Positions 22,043-34,480 of a stretch of DNA of 64,000 nt are shown here, in pieces. Below the pieces are notes generated by a model. It made no database searches, had not been told where the DNA came from, and was given only the letters and a program-made list of their open reading frames with translations. The position numbers and the translations under genes were made by a program. The DNA comes from Buddleja alternifolia (taxonomy: Eukaryota > Streptophyta > Magnoliopsida > Lamiales > Scrophulariaceae): NCBI GenBank assembly GCA_019426215.1, contig CM033392.1:52069149-52133148 (forward strand). Reading direction: 5' to 3'. Numbering within the stretch: position 1 is the stretch's first letter; each line of letters begins with the position of its first letter.

Positions 22043-22865
22043 AATATTATTGTCTTTTATTTTTTTGCTTTGAATTTATGTCCTTTTCTGCTTGGTGAAA
22101 GATAAAAAAAAAAAAAGTAGACAAAGAAACTAACCAGTTACCTTGCAAAATTCAAACCTTCGATACTTTTAGTGTTTCCTATAAATTTGGAGGGCCTAGG
22201 ATATTACACATCCTTTATATCTATTTTTTTCACACTTTTTTCCACCTAAGGTATTAATTCATTAAATCCACATAAGTGATCGGGTTAATGATTAGAATTC
22301 TTTTACTAAAATTAGAGATTGCCAACAAATGATCAAGACTAACCCATGATGCAAAATACGTGTTCGGGATTCATATTAAAGATAAAAACATTATTCAATA
22401 ATAGTTATGGTATGACACATGTTAGTACATTAAAGAGTTATTATAAATCATAACACATCATACATGGAGTAGTACTAAATTTGAGATATATGGTATGGAA
22501 CTCCAAAAATAATTGAAACTTCCATGAGATCATATATTATGTCACCTGTTATTATTCTTTAAACTCCTTTTCACTTGTAGTTTATTTGGATCTTAAATTA
22601 ATCCATACGAATTAATTACAATGATTCGTTACAAAATAAAATTATATGTAGCATTGCTTGATTACATGCAACACGGTCAAGATAGCTATCCCTATTTATG
22701 TGATTCAGAAAAGTAAAGGATAGAGATCGTAATACATATATTCCTCAAATATATGCAACACGAAAACCACAAACTTCGCTTAAAGTTAAATGTGGAATGG
22801 GAGCATTACAATCTTCTCTCCAAACTACAATGTTATTATTAAGTAAAAAAATATAGTAGTTAATG
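22043..22865. other. Upstream region of F-box copy A
   Basis: AT-rich, no gene seen. It is conserved with the upstream region of copy B (25864-26730), so it probably includes the shared promoter. Confidence 0.6.
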
Positions 22866-24334
22866 TTGACCGTCGATTCCTAACACACTTGATATAATGA
22901 TTGTAAGATTCGGGCCAAAATTGTTCAGAAAAAATCAAAACATCATAATCACTAGCAAAACGGGTGAATGGCGCGCTTAGGGAGCTAAAATGCTTCATTT
23001 TTATTTTCACAAGGAGGAAAATTGCATTTTCTTTCACAAGTTTTCTTTTGCTACTTACGAATTTCATAGGGAGGTTGGTTGCATTTTACCCCTTTAAAAA
23101 GTAATAACTTTGTCCATTTGGTTTAAATATCTTGATGAAATAAACCTAAGTTGACCTCGTGAAGTCCTCGAGATTAGTCAAGATATCTCAAACTTATAAA
23201 CACCTACTCATTTACATAATTTTTAAGCTCTTTGGTAAATTCGTAGTTAATTTGCTTGACTTCTAATTCATTTCGCTGCTTGAGCGCTAGAGGATATAAT
23301 CCCTCCAACAAATTGTAATGAGTTGTGTTTCGGGTTGTTCATAAATCTAAATCAAGAGGGACAATGTGTATAAGTCAATTTACTCATTTCAAAATAAATT
23401 ATCAAATCGGAAGGAAATTTGCATGGGTTAATAAATTAATGATATCTTTGGTTGGTTGCCAAATTTATGTGTTTTTCTCAATAACTTATACCAACTAAAT
23501 TTGATTCAAGAATTTGTTAAGTAATTGTTATGGAGAAAAAGTTAGTGCATATATCTAGAACACAAGATACTCAAAGATTATTTGAATATATTTACTTCTA
23601 TTCCTATCACCACAAACTTTTGAAGGGAAAGAAAGCAACAAACAGTAGTATATACATTTGACAACTTCATCAAGAAGTAAAAACAGACGAAAAAATATTA
23701 CAAAATTGAATCAACTTCATTCAGTGAAAATAGGCTCTCCTTATAAACAAGCACTTCTAACCTATTTCGTTTACAGTAAACTCTGAGATTCTTGATACCT
23801 TGGTTAGTACAATTATACAACACTAACTCTCCATAACTACTTTGCAAAATGAATTCATCATTATTCCAGAATCCCAATGGCCTCTCTACTTTTGGAAGAG
23901 GACCGATACTAAATATCTTAGTCCAAGACTCAACATTTCCCGATAGTTCATTTATAACCCATATGTCGAAAACTTTATCAATGCCTCGGAGATGATAAAC
24001 AATCAATGAAACTAATTCTTTTAGCTGCAAAATAACTCGAGTAATCTCACCTTGTCCTCCTAAACCTTTTATACTAGATGGTAATGGTGTCATTTGGAAT
24101 ATTTCCTTGTTCATATCAAATGAAAGAATCACCTCAACATCTTTACTATCTTGAGCCCACCAACAAAAAGTTTCATTTTTGTAGACCATAGTACTCCAAA
24201 GTCCGTAGTACATTATATTTGCTGGCACAATATTTTCATACTTCCTCCACGAATTTGTTCTTAAATAGTATTTCTCAACTTGATAAATAACACGACAATC
24301 AATACCAACGCAAAATAAAATTTGCATTACCTTC

Positions 24335-25130
24335 TGATAAGAGGTGTTTTTACGTGTTTTTAAGACCGTAATTCTTATGATTTGGATTCACTTATTGCTT
24401 AAATCATGTCACATTTGCATTTAATAGGTGTGTTAAGTGAATACAGGTAATAAATGAGAATACATGAAGAAAAGGGAAGAAAAACGATGTACAAAACAAG
24501 TTCAAGCATGTTTTTCAACACCTAGGCGGTTTATGCATCTCCTACCACATTCGAGCGATAATTCCGTACATTTTAAGACCGACTTAGACAAAGTTTCCTT
24601 CTACAAAGTTTTAGATGTATGTCTTAGCTTCAAATACTTGAAACATCCAAATCGGAGGTCTATAGAGATAATTGTGAAGGAAATACGATGCTGCGCCGAA
24701 CAGAGAAGTACATGTGCGAAGATACGCCCCAACGCCCTCCTTGCCTAGGCATGGATAGTCCGAATGTTACTCCTTTTTCAGCCTAAATTCCAGCCAATGC
24801 CTTGGAGATGATCAGAAACAACCTCCAATGAGAGACCGAATTGGACAAAATGTCCTTCTGCAAAGTTTAGATCTATTGTTATCTGAACAACTTGAATCAT
24901 CCTCGAGTAAGATCTGGCAGCCTCACATGTCTTGGTGGAATTCTTAATCCGAAAGTTAGCATTTTTTACTGGTTGGAATCTAAAAGCCAAACTTTAAGCA
25001 TCACCTAGATTGGGGTAATGGGTGCATACATTATGGAATTTCAGATCTTCCTCTGTTCATCACTCTTCAAAGCTTGATTGAAGGCTCAACTTCAAGATCC
25101 ATCATTATTCACTTTTGAGGGAGTTTTTAT
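24335..25130. mobile_element. LTR-like insertion (solo LTR or fragment) in the F-box copy
   Basis: It starts TGATAAGAGGTG, the same first seven bases as the nested element's LTR. It contains two diverged copies of a block reading AGACCGA..TTGGACAAA..TCCTTCT.CAAAGTTT.GAT (about 24578-24650 and 24831-24903). I recognise that block as common in LTRs of Tat/Athila-type plant retrotransposons. No coding capacity. The right end is not a clean CA plus target duplication, so it may be a fragment. Confidence 0.55.
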
Positions 25131-25377
25131 ACCTCAACATCTTTACTATATTTGAGCCCAGGCCCAACTTATATTGTTATGTGATGTGAAAGTTTCATTC
25201 TTTGTAGACCATAGTACTCCAAAGATTCTAATCGAGTGAACTCTAGTACGTTAACATTATATTTGCTGGCACAATATTTTCATACTTCCTCCACGAATTT
25301 GTTCTTAAATAGTATATCTCAACTTGATAAATAACATGACAATCAATACCAACGCAAAATAAAATTTGCATTACCTT
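25131..25377. repeat. Gene-segment duplication beside the insertion
   Basis: ACCTCAACATCTTTACTAT and what follows repeats 24131-24334 of the same F-box pseudogene, with two extra inserts of about 22-25 bp (near 25165 and 25225). The duplication is far longer than any retroelement target site. Confidence 0.8.
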
Positions 25378-25921
25378 CAAATCACGAGTTTTAGAATCAT
25401 AACCGATCCCAATATCAGCACCATATATTTTTGCATCAAGTGGACGCGAGACTAAAGGTGGGGGTAATATCTTGAAATCACAAATGCTAGGGTTCCATAG
25501 AGCGATATTGACGGGAGAGCCATATAAACAAATGATACCATTACATGGTCCTATCAATCTAACATACATATTATTCAAAAATAATGGTGGAAGATCTTGA
25601 TCGACGAAAGCGTTGTTTTCACCATTTCTCAACAATGAGATGACTCTTCTATTCGAAATATCATCGCGTCTACTGACAAGTAGAAGTTCAGAACCTTCTT
25701 TCAAGGAAAATGTTTGATAGTGTTTCGCGATAAATATAGGGTTTTTGAGAAGAGCATTCCATGATTTGCAAACACATTTGAATCTAATCAATGATATAAC
25801 ATGTAATCTTGATAAAATCTCTACAATTGCATCTTCTGGTGGATTCATTGTCACCTTCTGCACAATTTTATTTTCTTTTATCTTTTTTGCTTTATTTATG
25901 TCCTTTTCTGTTTGGTGAAAG

Positions 25922-25954
<33 letters not shown>

Positions 25955-26730
25955 AAGTAGACAAAGAAACTAACCAGTTACCTTGCAAAATTCAAACCTT
26001 ACATATTTTTAGTGTCTACTATAAATTTGGAAGGCCTAGGATATTACACATCTTTTATATCAATTTTTTTCCACCTACAGTATTAATTCATTAAATCCAT
26101 ATAAGTGATCGGATCAATGATTAGAATTTTTTTAATCCAAAAAAAAAATTAGAATTCTTTTACTAAAATTAGAGGTTTTCAAGAAATGGTCAAGACTAAT
26201 CCATGATCCAAAAATATATACGTGTTATCGGTTTTTATATTAAATATAAAAACATTATTCAAGTTTTATCGTATGGCATATGTTAGTACATTAAAGAGAA
26301 TCTATTTCATAAACCATAACACGTCATACATGGAGTAGTACTAAATTGGAGATATATAAATCCCTTCAAATAAATGAAACTTCCTTGAAATTTTATACTA
26401 TGTCATTATTATTCTTTAAACTCTTTTTCACTTCTAGTTGATCTGGTTCTTAAATTAATCCACACGAATTAATTGCAATGATTCGTTACAAAATAAGATT
26501 TTCGGAAAGATGAAAAAAGGTGAGGCATATGTAGCATTGCTTGATTATATGCAACAAGGTTGAGATAGCTAGCCCTATCTATGTGATTTAGAAAGTTGGT
26601 AGATCGTAATTCATAATATTCCTCAAATATATGCAACACGAAAACCACTAAATTCGCTTATTAAGGAAAAAAGTTTCAATGTGGAGTGGGAGCATTACAA
26701 TCTTCTCTCTGAACTACAACATTATTTTTC

Positions 26731-27153
26731 AACCAAAACTTGAAACAAATTATATTCATATTTTTTACCTAATGCATTGTACTTACTTTTCTACTATTCC
26801 TAGAAATTCCAAAAACCTTTTAGGATTCCACATTGTTAGAAATCAAGGAAAATAATTAAGAACATGAAACTAAATTAACACATGTATTTAGCGTAATTCA
26901 TCCAAATCAAGTCACATCAACGAGCGAGTATGAGAATCTTCTATATATCATAGAAAACACGACAATCTAAGGTTACATCTGTCATAACACTGGAAACCTT
27001 AAATCCCGCAAGTTGCATATTTATATCGTACTACTTAGTGAGCTTAAGATTTAAGACATACCATAACATATAATAAACTTGGGAAAATGGCCCTTTACAT
27101 TGTCAACCTAGAATTTTAAGACATATTATGATTCCTATGGCCCTATACGTTGA
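26731..27153. other. Spacer, nothing recognised
   Basis: AT-rich sequence between the end of duplication copy B and the PIF/Harbinger insertion. No coding region or RNA gene seen. Confidence 0.45.
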
Positions 27154-27156
27154 TAA

Positions 27157-29606
27157 GACCATCTCCAATGTTTTGCACTATTTTACAGCAACTACAGTAC
27201 TATTTTACAGTAGCTACAGTACTTTTACTCCAATATACTGCACTATCTTTTGCACGAAATCACTATTCACTATAATAATATTATTTTTACACCTCATTTA
27301 TACTATTTCTCATATTTTACAAATACACCCAATTTTAAATTCATATTACATATTCATCCAAGTAAATATTTTTCTCATTTATAATAATAAATAATATTAA
27401 ATAATTAAAATTTATTAATCTACTTTAGTATTTCATAAAATTAAATTAAAAATTACCCAATAATATAAAGACCGAGTTTTACAACTTATATATTACATAA
27501 AACAATACTTTCATATAAAAGAGGCATACAAAACAAACATGATATTGATTAATTAACAATAATACAACATGATTGAAAAGAACTTGCAAAATTATCCACT
27601 ATTGTCTTGTGCATTACCAAGTTCCTCCCATAAATGCTCTATTAATGCATTACGAAGTTCAATATGAGCATCTCTATCTTGGATTTGTCTATATCGACCA
27701 AAGAATTGCTAAAATCGGAGATGTTCATCTGGCGGATCAACCATTGGAGCTGGTGCTTCCAACGCATCTCTAATTGGTGTATTGAGATCACGTTCATCCT
27801 CGATTATCATATTGTGCATGATAATGCATGCAGTCATTATATCATGTAGCACATCTTTACTCCAAAAACGTACGGGTCCTGCAACAATTGCAAATCTTGA
27901 TTGTAGAACTCCGAACGCACGCTCCACGTCTTTCCTGCACGACTCTTATTTCCTTGCAAAATGTTGTTTCTTTCTTCCACGCGGCTGTTGAATACTTTGT
28001 ACTAGAGCGAACCATTTTGGATATATACCATCAGCTAAATAATATCCCATATTGTATTGTTTTCCTTGAATAACATAATGAGCTGGGGGAGCAATACCTT
28101 GAGCGAGATTGGAAAACAGATGCGATGATTCTAACACATTAATATCATTATTGGTGCCTGACATACCAAAATACGCATGCCATATCCAAAGATCATAATC
28201 AGCCACGACTTCACGAATGATAGTTGGTGATCCGCTACGTCCTGCATATTGCCCGGCCCAAGCTGTGGGACAATTTTTCCACTTCCAATGCATACAATTA
28301 AGACTACCCAACATTCCAGGAAAACCTCAATTCTGACCAATGTGAAGTAACCTTATGATATCATTAGCATTAAGCGATCTAAGATATCGCTCTGAGAAAA
28401 TCTCAACAACAGTTCGGCAAAATCTCTTTAAGCTTTCAATTGCCGTTGACTCACCAATCTTAACATACTCATCAGTAGTATTTGCCGCTACACCATATGC
28501 CAACATTCGGAACATGGCTTTTGTTTTTTGTAAAGTTGATAATCCAAGTCTACCAAAACCATCTCTCCGCTGTTGGAAATATTCATCATGATCTTTGATT
28601 GCATCAACAATACGAATGAACAAAGTTCGAGACATTTGATATCATCAACGAAACATTTCATCATTATATCGTGGATTAGCGCTAAATAATCATTAACCAG
28701 ATTAAGATTTGTTGTTTCACGATCACGATTGATCATTCTATAACTTGGGACAGAGCCACGACGATGGGAAGACTGGTTGGGAAGGCTATTTTGATAATAT
28801 TTCATTATCCTATTATTATTTTGCAGCACAAGTTGAGCCACTGCTTTATCGTGATCAAGACTTTGGATGAATAACTCATTATCGAATTCACCATAAGAAG
28901 AATAAGAAGGAGGAGATGGTGTTGGAGATGGAGATGAAGATAAACTCTCAATATTGATATTAGAAGGACCTCCAATATTGAAGTTCATTTTGAAATTATA
29001 TTTCTTGCCTAATTTGAAGAAGAGAAGAAAGAAGTGATTTGTAAACAATGTAGATGAGGAGAGTGATGAGGAAATCGATTCATTAAATCCATTTATTTAT
29101 AGAATAAGAATAGATGATAAGGAAATCCATCCAGTGGTTAGGATGAGGAGGAAATCCATCCAACTGTTGATATTGAGATAATATTTTGGATAAGATTTAG
29201 ACAATGATGATAATCATTGAACGGTTAAGATGATAAGAAAACTAATCCAATGGCTAGGATGACGAGGAAATTCATCCAACGGATAAGATTGAGATAATAT
29301 TTTGAATAAAATTCGGATGATGATATATATATATATATATATAATTATTAAACTATGTATAAATACATATATATATATACATATATGTATGCCTATATAT
29401 ATATATATAAATTAAAACAACATATAATTAAGTGGAAAAAAAACATAACTTAGGACCTAATTGTAACTTTTTAAAGTTTAGGGACCAAATTACATAGTAC
29501 CTAATTGTTACTATTACAAATTTAGGGACTCAAATGAAAAAAAAACAAAAAAAAGAGCGTCCAGCGCTACTTTAGCGCTGGGTTTGCCGCTCCATTGGAG
29601 ATGGTC
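27157..29606 (-). mobile_element. PIF/Harbinger DNA transposon, TSD TAA
   Basis: Terminal inverted repeats GACCATCTCCAATG (27157-27170 and the reverse complement at 29593-29606) are flanked by the 3-bp duplication TAA (27154-27156 and 29607-29609), as expected for PIF/Harbinger. The 2450-bp interior carries a decayed transposase on the minus strand, with AT-rich sequence on each side. I did not find the second, Myb-like frame that autonomous members carry. Confidence 0.9.
27592..28988 (-). pseudogene. PIF/Harbinger transposase (DDE_4, ALP1-like), inactive
   Basis: The N-terminus (MNFNIGGPSNINIE, serine/proline rich) starts at 28988. The frame continues through FRMLAYGVAANTTDEYVKIG, GSLNCMHWKWKNCPTAW, YYLADGIYPKW and ERAFGVLQSRF to a C-terminus ending at 27592 (LIEHLWEELGNAQDNSG). 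This is the plant DDE_Tnp_4 nuclease. It has TGA at about 28324 and TAA at about 27941, TAG at 27709 and a frameshift near 28640. The first catalytic Asp (normally GS-I-D-C-M-H-W) is Asn. The second Asp (LADGIYPKW) and the Glu (ERAFG) remain. Confidence 0.9.
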
Positions 29607-29609
29607 TAA

Positions 29610-30261
29610 GGCTTAGCAAGTTTGGTCTAAGTGTAAAAAGAATTTTCACTATGTTGAAAGGAAAAAACAAAGAAATATTTATCTACGAAATGATCTGGAT
29701 AAATACGATTGTGATGCTGAATATGATTGTAATGTGTAAAGAGTTACTCGCAGGGATGTTAGTGAAATGAGCAGAGCAAAATAATCTATTGCTAAAGATC
29801 GTTTAAATATTTATCAAACATCAAAGATTGTGATTGCTAATTAAGCCGAGCTTGGTACCTACATAATACATAAATATTTTGTCAAACTTTTTAACTAATC
29901 AAATCTATCTCATGCCAAGCTTCAAACTTTTATCGAAGATAAACATATGTTCGAACTCAATCAAACAAGCTTTTCACAATCCTTGTCGAGTTAAATATGA
30001 TTAATTTAATTTATATTCCGATCCAAATGGGTAGTAAAACGACAAGTACAAATAGGAAATAGGAGTAAAGGGCTCAATAAATTTCCAAGTACAAATAGGA
30101 AAAAGGAGTAAAGGGCTCAATAAATTTCCAATTACTTCATAAGCTTACATAAAATGTAATACAACAATATGTTTCCGGCGCATGAAATTGGATATCATAA
30201 TTTTCGACATATATCTAATTTTAACTTATGAGATTTTTTATTTCAGATTGCATGCAAAAAT
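29610..30261. other. 3' flank of the reticulon gene
   Basis: No gene seen apart from a short tandem repeat at 30044-30129. The 3' untranslated region of the minus-strand reticulon gene should lie at its right end. Confidence 0.5.
30044..30129. repeat. Two 43-bp tandem units
   Basis: AAGTACAAATAGGAAA... is repeated exactly except for one base (30044-30086 and 30087-30129). Confidence 0.95.
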
Positions 30262-32612
30262 CTACTCAAACTTCTTTCCTCTGAACTTGCCAGTCGGAAT
30301 TCGTTTGAGTACGCCAGCGTCCAGCTTCCGGTAATTGTGTTGAAGCTGTTGGAGGACATTGTATACAAAGCCATCAACTTGATCATCATATCTTTCGTAC
30401 AGAATAGGCAATGTGTGGGCAGCAACAAAACCTTCGGAAGAAAAATTGATCAAATTTGTAAATACATCATAATCAAGGGGTTCATATGCAATAAGTGAAA
30501 TTCGATATTCGGAAACACAAAGGTTATTTTTAGATGAAAAAAATATACATAACACAATTTACATGCAGAGTATTAATAGAATTTGGTTATATTAAACGAA
30601 ATTTTCATCTTCACATTACAAGTTGAAAAGTGCAAAAAGTTCAAACACGATTTTTCCTTATTTAATATTTTTATTAATTTAGAAATATATATATATATAT
30701 ATATAAACAAAACTCGATTTCGATTTTGTTCTGTTAATCTGATCCTAAAAGCGAAAACAAAACCTGACTTTTTCTATAAGAAAACTATCTGATAAATGAA
30801 AACTGAAAATTTTCAGCTCGGTTCAGTTGGTTAACCGAACCATGCATGCTCCTCGGTTTCATTTCATTAATTCTGACATACTATCCCAGCATATTAAGTG
30901 TCCTTTGGTGAGTTGGTCCTCATCAACTCAGATAATCAATAACAACAATCTTTGTATTTCCTTCGATGTCACCACTTTTTTGGATCTAGGAATTAATGGA
31001 AGAAATTGGAAAGCGAAAGAAAAGCAACCTATTTAAATTCCCATTCTTTGGCGACTCTCCGGGGAGCGGGAACAAGAAAACACCTTAATTCTCATGACAA
31101 GTTTAATTATAGTTCGTAAGATATCTTACCGATATACAATACAGTCAAAAAGTTGCACCAGCTTCCAATAATAGCAGCAGCCAACAAGCTAGCAACAACC
31201 TGCAAGTAATGTCAGGATGTCAAGTAAGCTTATCCCCGACAAGGATCACAAATAAACACATAAGTACAATTACAATATGTTTAGTGGCGCTCCATTTTTT
31301 TAAATGCAAACTGTTTATAATCATGTAAATCAATATTTGAAAGTCGGGATGCATTAATGGTCGATTTTCCATTGATGTACTACCATTAGTTTCAAAAAAG
31401 TACAAATTGATTAAACATAAACAAAAAAAGTTGTAATACACTTGAACTTAATAGGTTTTAAAATTGCAAAAATTTTTAGAAAGTGGCTGGTAATAATATG
31501 ACAAAATTAACTGTCTCTGTTTCTGACAAGGTGGATCAAATAAAGTAAAAAGAAGACATGAGATGATGACTTTCCAATATTCTTTTTAGGGAAAAAAAGA
31601 AAAAGAAGAAAGAAGAGGTAGAAGAAGAAACCATCATCTCACTCACGAGATGAATTTTTTTTTTTTTAAATGTAGGAAGTGTAAATATAGTCCACTCCTT
31701 TCATGCTTGGATAAAGGTTTTCAGCAGAAAATGGAAATAGAAGTAAGAATCGTTGCTATCAATGATTGGAGGAGTCGCATATGCCGTTATCATGAAGAAC
31801 TATGACAAAACTTACCTCAACATATTTTAAGTATGTTCATCTAACAAAGTAATATTGAACTGAGGAAAAATAGAGCAAAATAAAAGTGAAAAACTAATAT
31901 ATGAGAGAAATTACCACTAAAAATTGTTTTATATTTCCTCCACAGGCAACATCCTGCAAGAATCTTAAACCTCGATTCACCTCAGATCCTATTAACTTCC
32001 CAATATTGACAAAAAACTCCTCCGGCAGAACAACACGAGGGACTCTCGACGGAGATCTGTACCCATTGACATGTAAATCAAAAAAAATTTAAAAATAAAA
32101 CTAAAAAAATGTCACTAGTACAAAAAATCATCATACAAGTCTATATATCGCAAAATTACCTATTTAATATGCCGGAAGCATTTTTCCAAAGAAATTGAGC
32201 AAGCATCCCGAAAATCAGCACAAATGATATAAGTGTAAGAAAATTGTAATTTAGCCATTCGAAAAGCACCCAAATGACTGTAGCACCAGTTAGAACACTA
32301 GCTGAGATCTTCTTGTTCCTCCACAATAGCACATCAGCAGCTGCAAATGTAAGCGAATGATTAAGCTAATTAGAATGAGGGTAGTTGAAAAATTGATAGT
32401 AAATTATAAAATGTGAAGAAAATCTTACATTTGCCACCGCCTAAAAGATGGTGAACTGGTTTCTCACGCCCGAACAATCTGTTGAACTGAGAAGTTACCG
32501 ATTTCGACTTCTCCTCCTCAAAGAACGACACGTTTTTGTGCTTTGATACACTATCTGAAAATGTTTCCATTATATTGCTCATAAGGGCCTCGGCTGTTAT
32601 TCCCTCAGGCAT
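30262..32612 (-). CDS. Reticulon-like protein B (RTNLB)
   Basis: Five coding exons with GT..AG borders: 32612-32429, 32340-32160, 32056-31915, 31199-31130 and 30431-30262, totalling 249 codons including the stop, a usual RTNLB length. The start MPEGITAEALMSN is followed by the conserved HHLLGGGKSADVLLWRNKK. A first long hydrophobic hairpin (ASVLTGATVIWVLFEWLNYN, FLTLISFVLIFGMLAQFLW), a cytosolic loop (PSRVPRVVLPEEFF), a second hairpin (VVASLLAAAIIG to HTLPILYERYDDQVD) and a basic C-terminus (RIPTGKFRGKKFE) follow. Family role: RTN proteins wedge into the ER membrane and shape tubules and curved cisternal edges. The frame is intact throughout. A splice acceptor four bases upstream of the ATG points to an intron in the 5' leader. 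Confidence 0.93.
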
Positions 32613-32616
32613 TTTA

Positions 32617-33740
32617 CTGTGTATAAGAAGCATGAGCAAAGAAAAAGTAGTTAGAAAATAGATTCAACGTTCTAAGTAAAAGTAGTTAAGAAAAGTTAGA
32701 AATTTTGAAGAAGAAGATCAATTAGGTTGGTGAGAGAAAATTACATAAAACTTTCAAAATTAAGTTGATAGAGAAAATTGAAAAGGAATATTTCAAGTAA
32801 ACTCTCTAAATGAGACGATGAATTTTATGCGATCCGATTTCTTTAGTTTTAGCATGTAACTTTCGCAATAGATGAATGTTGGCAGTAAGTTGTTGAATAT
32901 ATGATATATATATATATATATAGTTCTTGCACGATATTCACCGATATAATAACACTTAATAAGGAACACTCAAACTGTTTCATCCATTCTATTTCAAGAA
33001 CTTTCGAATATTTAGGCCCAAAAACACTACCGATAATTCAAACAAAAGATTACAAGATAAACATCGAAACACATAGATATCAAAGGATCTGTTTAAACTG
33101 AACATCAGTCAATATCTAAGGCTCAATTTCTCAAACATTAGAAATTTAAGAGTGCTTATAGACATATATATATATATATAAGTATATACTGAGACTATAA
33201 ACGATCCAAAAATACCGTATAACAAGATTACATAAAAAAATTAAATTACCCACAATCAAATGGAACTCTAGTGTATCAAAAATCAGTAAATTACAGTCAG
33301 CAAGAATTCCTATTTAAGTTCGAAATATGTATACATCAATTGCAGACAGCAAACCAGATACCATGTAAATATATATATAACAATTTCAACTAAACCCAGA
33401 AAAAGAAATTACACTTAACAACATACAAATGGAAACCCATGAAAGAGAATCCAGATTTAAATTAAAAATCATAAGGAAAAAAATCCCATGTAACAAAATC
33501 TTCAGAGCATTTGAAGAAAAAGTATTTGAACAAAAACAGAGATGAACCCAGAATTTAAAACAATCATATAAAGCAATTCATAAACAATTCCATCAAAGAA
33601 AATGGAAAAAAGCTTTACCTGATCAATCAAATGTGAAAATCGGAGACTGAAAAAAGAAGGAAAACTAACCGAAGATGGAGAAAAGGCGAAATTGGAAAAG
33701 TCTATATATATACACACACGTATATATATATATATATGGA
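32617..33740 (-). promoter_or_regulatory. Probable 5'-leader intron and first exon of RTNLB
   Basis: TATACACAG at 32617-32625 (minus strand) gives an acceptor just before the start codon. A donor CAG|GTAAAG is found at about 33618. I infer a non-coding first exon of about 33619-33715 preceded by a TA-rich segment (33705-33740) that could hold the promoter. Within the proposed intron I see no gene; there are TA microsatellites near 32905 and 33165. Confidence 0.5.
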
Positions 33741-33874
33741 ACGACTTGCTTTGAAAAGTGTGAGATTCTTGTACTGCTGCGGATAATTAGTGGTGTCCCT
33801 ACATATTCCCTCTGTGTTTAATCACGCTGGTTCACCTACCCGACTGCTGTTTTTATTAACATATATATTTATTA

Positions 33875-34480
33875 GAGCAAATTACACATTGTAGTTTGAA
33901 ATTTGAATTATTCATTTTGTCGCAATTAAATTCTGAACTATTAATATAACAAAATAGTTACAGAACTAGTTTATGAACTTGATGCAAGTTTGATTTGTCG
34001 TGACATGCTGGTAACGTGGTAGTAATTTGACCATTGCAATGTGATTATTAAAAAAAATTGTCAATTTTACCATTTTATATAAAATGAATCTTTTTTTTGT
34101 TGGTAGTATATAAAATGAATCTTTTGTTTACTCATAATTTTGCTACTTTTTACCTATTGGGTTATTGTTTTCTACAAACTTTTGTGCAGAAGATAATACA
34201 CACATTCAATACAAAAGTTAGTAGAAATGGTGCCAAAATTGTTAAAAAATAGCAAATTTATAAGCACGCAAAACACCCATTTTATAGAAAAAATGAGGGC
34301 AAAATTGGCAAATTTTTTCTATTGCCACATTGTCATGGCCAAATTGAGTGTCACATCAGCAACATGTCACGATAAACTAAGTATCTGTCAAGTTGAGGGA
34401 CTATTTTATTACGCTTGATAGTTTAGATACCTAAATATAAAGTGAATAATTTAGGAATACAAAACATATTTTGCCTTATC
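33875..34480. mobile_element. Possible MITE with degenerate long TIRs
   Basis: GAGCAAATTACACATTGTAG...AATTATTCATTTTG at the left is imperfectly inverted at the right (CACTTTATATTTAGG ..., AAAACATATTTTGCCTTAT), with related TCGTGACATGCTG/ATGTCACGATAAAC segments further in. Coding capacity is absent. The ends and the TSD are not clean. Confidence 0.4.

Larger units (their letters stand above)
19780..22840. repeat. Segmental tandem duplication, copy A
   Basis: From TTGAATCCTAACACACTTG (about 19783) to GCATTACAATCTTCTCTC (about 22805-22825) the sequence is closely repeated in the same order and orientation at 22866-26730. It carries the intact F-box gene. It has a private MITE at 19939-20269 that copy B lacks. 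Confidence 0.9.
23698..25863 (-). pseudogene. Broken tandem copy of the SLF-like F-box gene
   Basis: The N-terminal half (25863-25256: F-box NPPEDAIVEILSRL through NSWRKYENIVPANIM) and the C-terminal half (24334-23698: MQILFCVGIDCRVIYQ to NEVDSIL) are each closely similar to the intact gene at 20945-22042. They are separated by foreign sequence at 24335-25130. About 200 bp of gene sequence, encoding roughly VMQILFCV to the WWAQD region, is present on both sides of the insertion. Neither half has internal stops except at the break (LTY stop after NIM). The C-terminal half has about nine more residues near its end than copy A (LEVLVYKES region). A truncated F-box-containing product from the right half is possible but unproven. 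Confidence 0.85.
22866..26730. repeat. Segmental tandem duplication, copy B
   Basis: Direct repeat of 19780-22840, longer mainly because of an insertion of about 0.8 kb plus a 0.25-kb flanking duplication inside its F-box gene. It retains the empty site for the copy A MITE. Some short flanking indels have accumulated. Confidence 0.9.
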
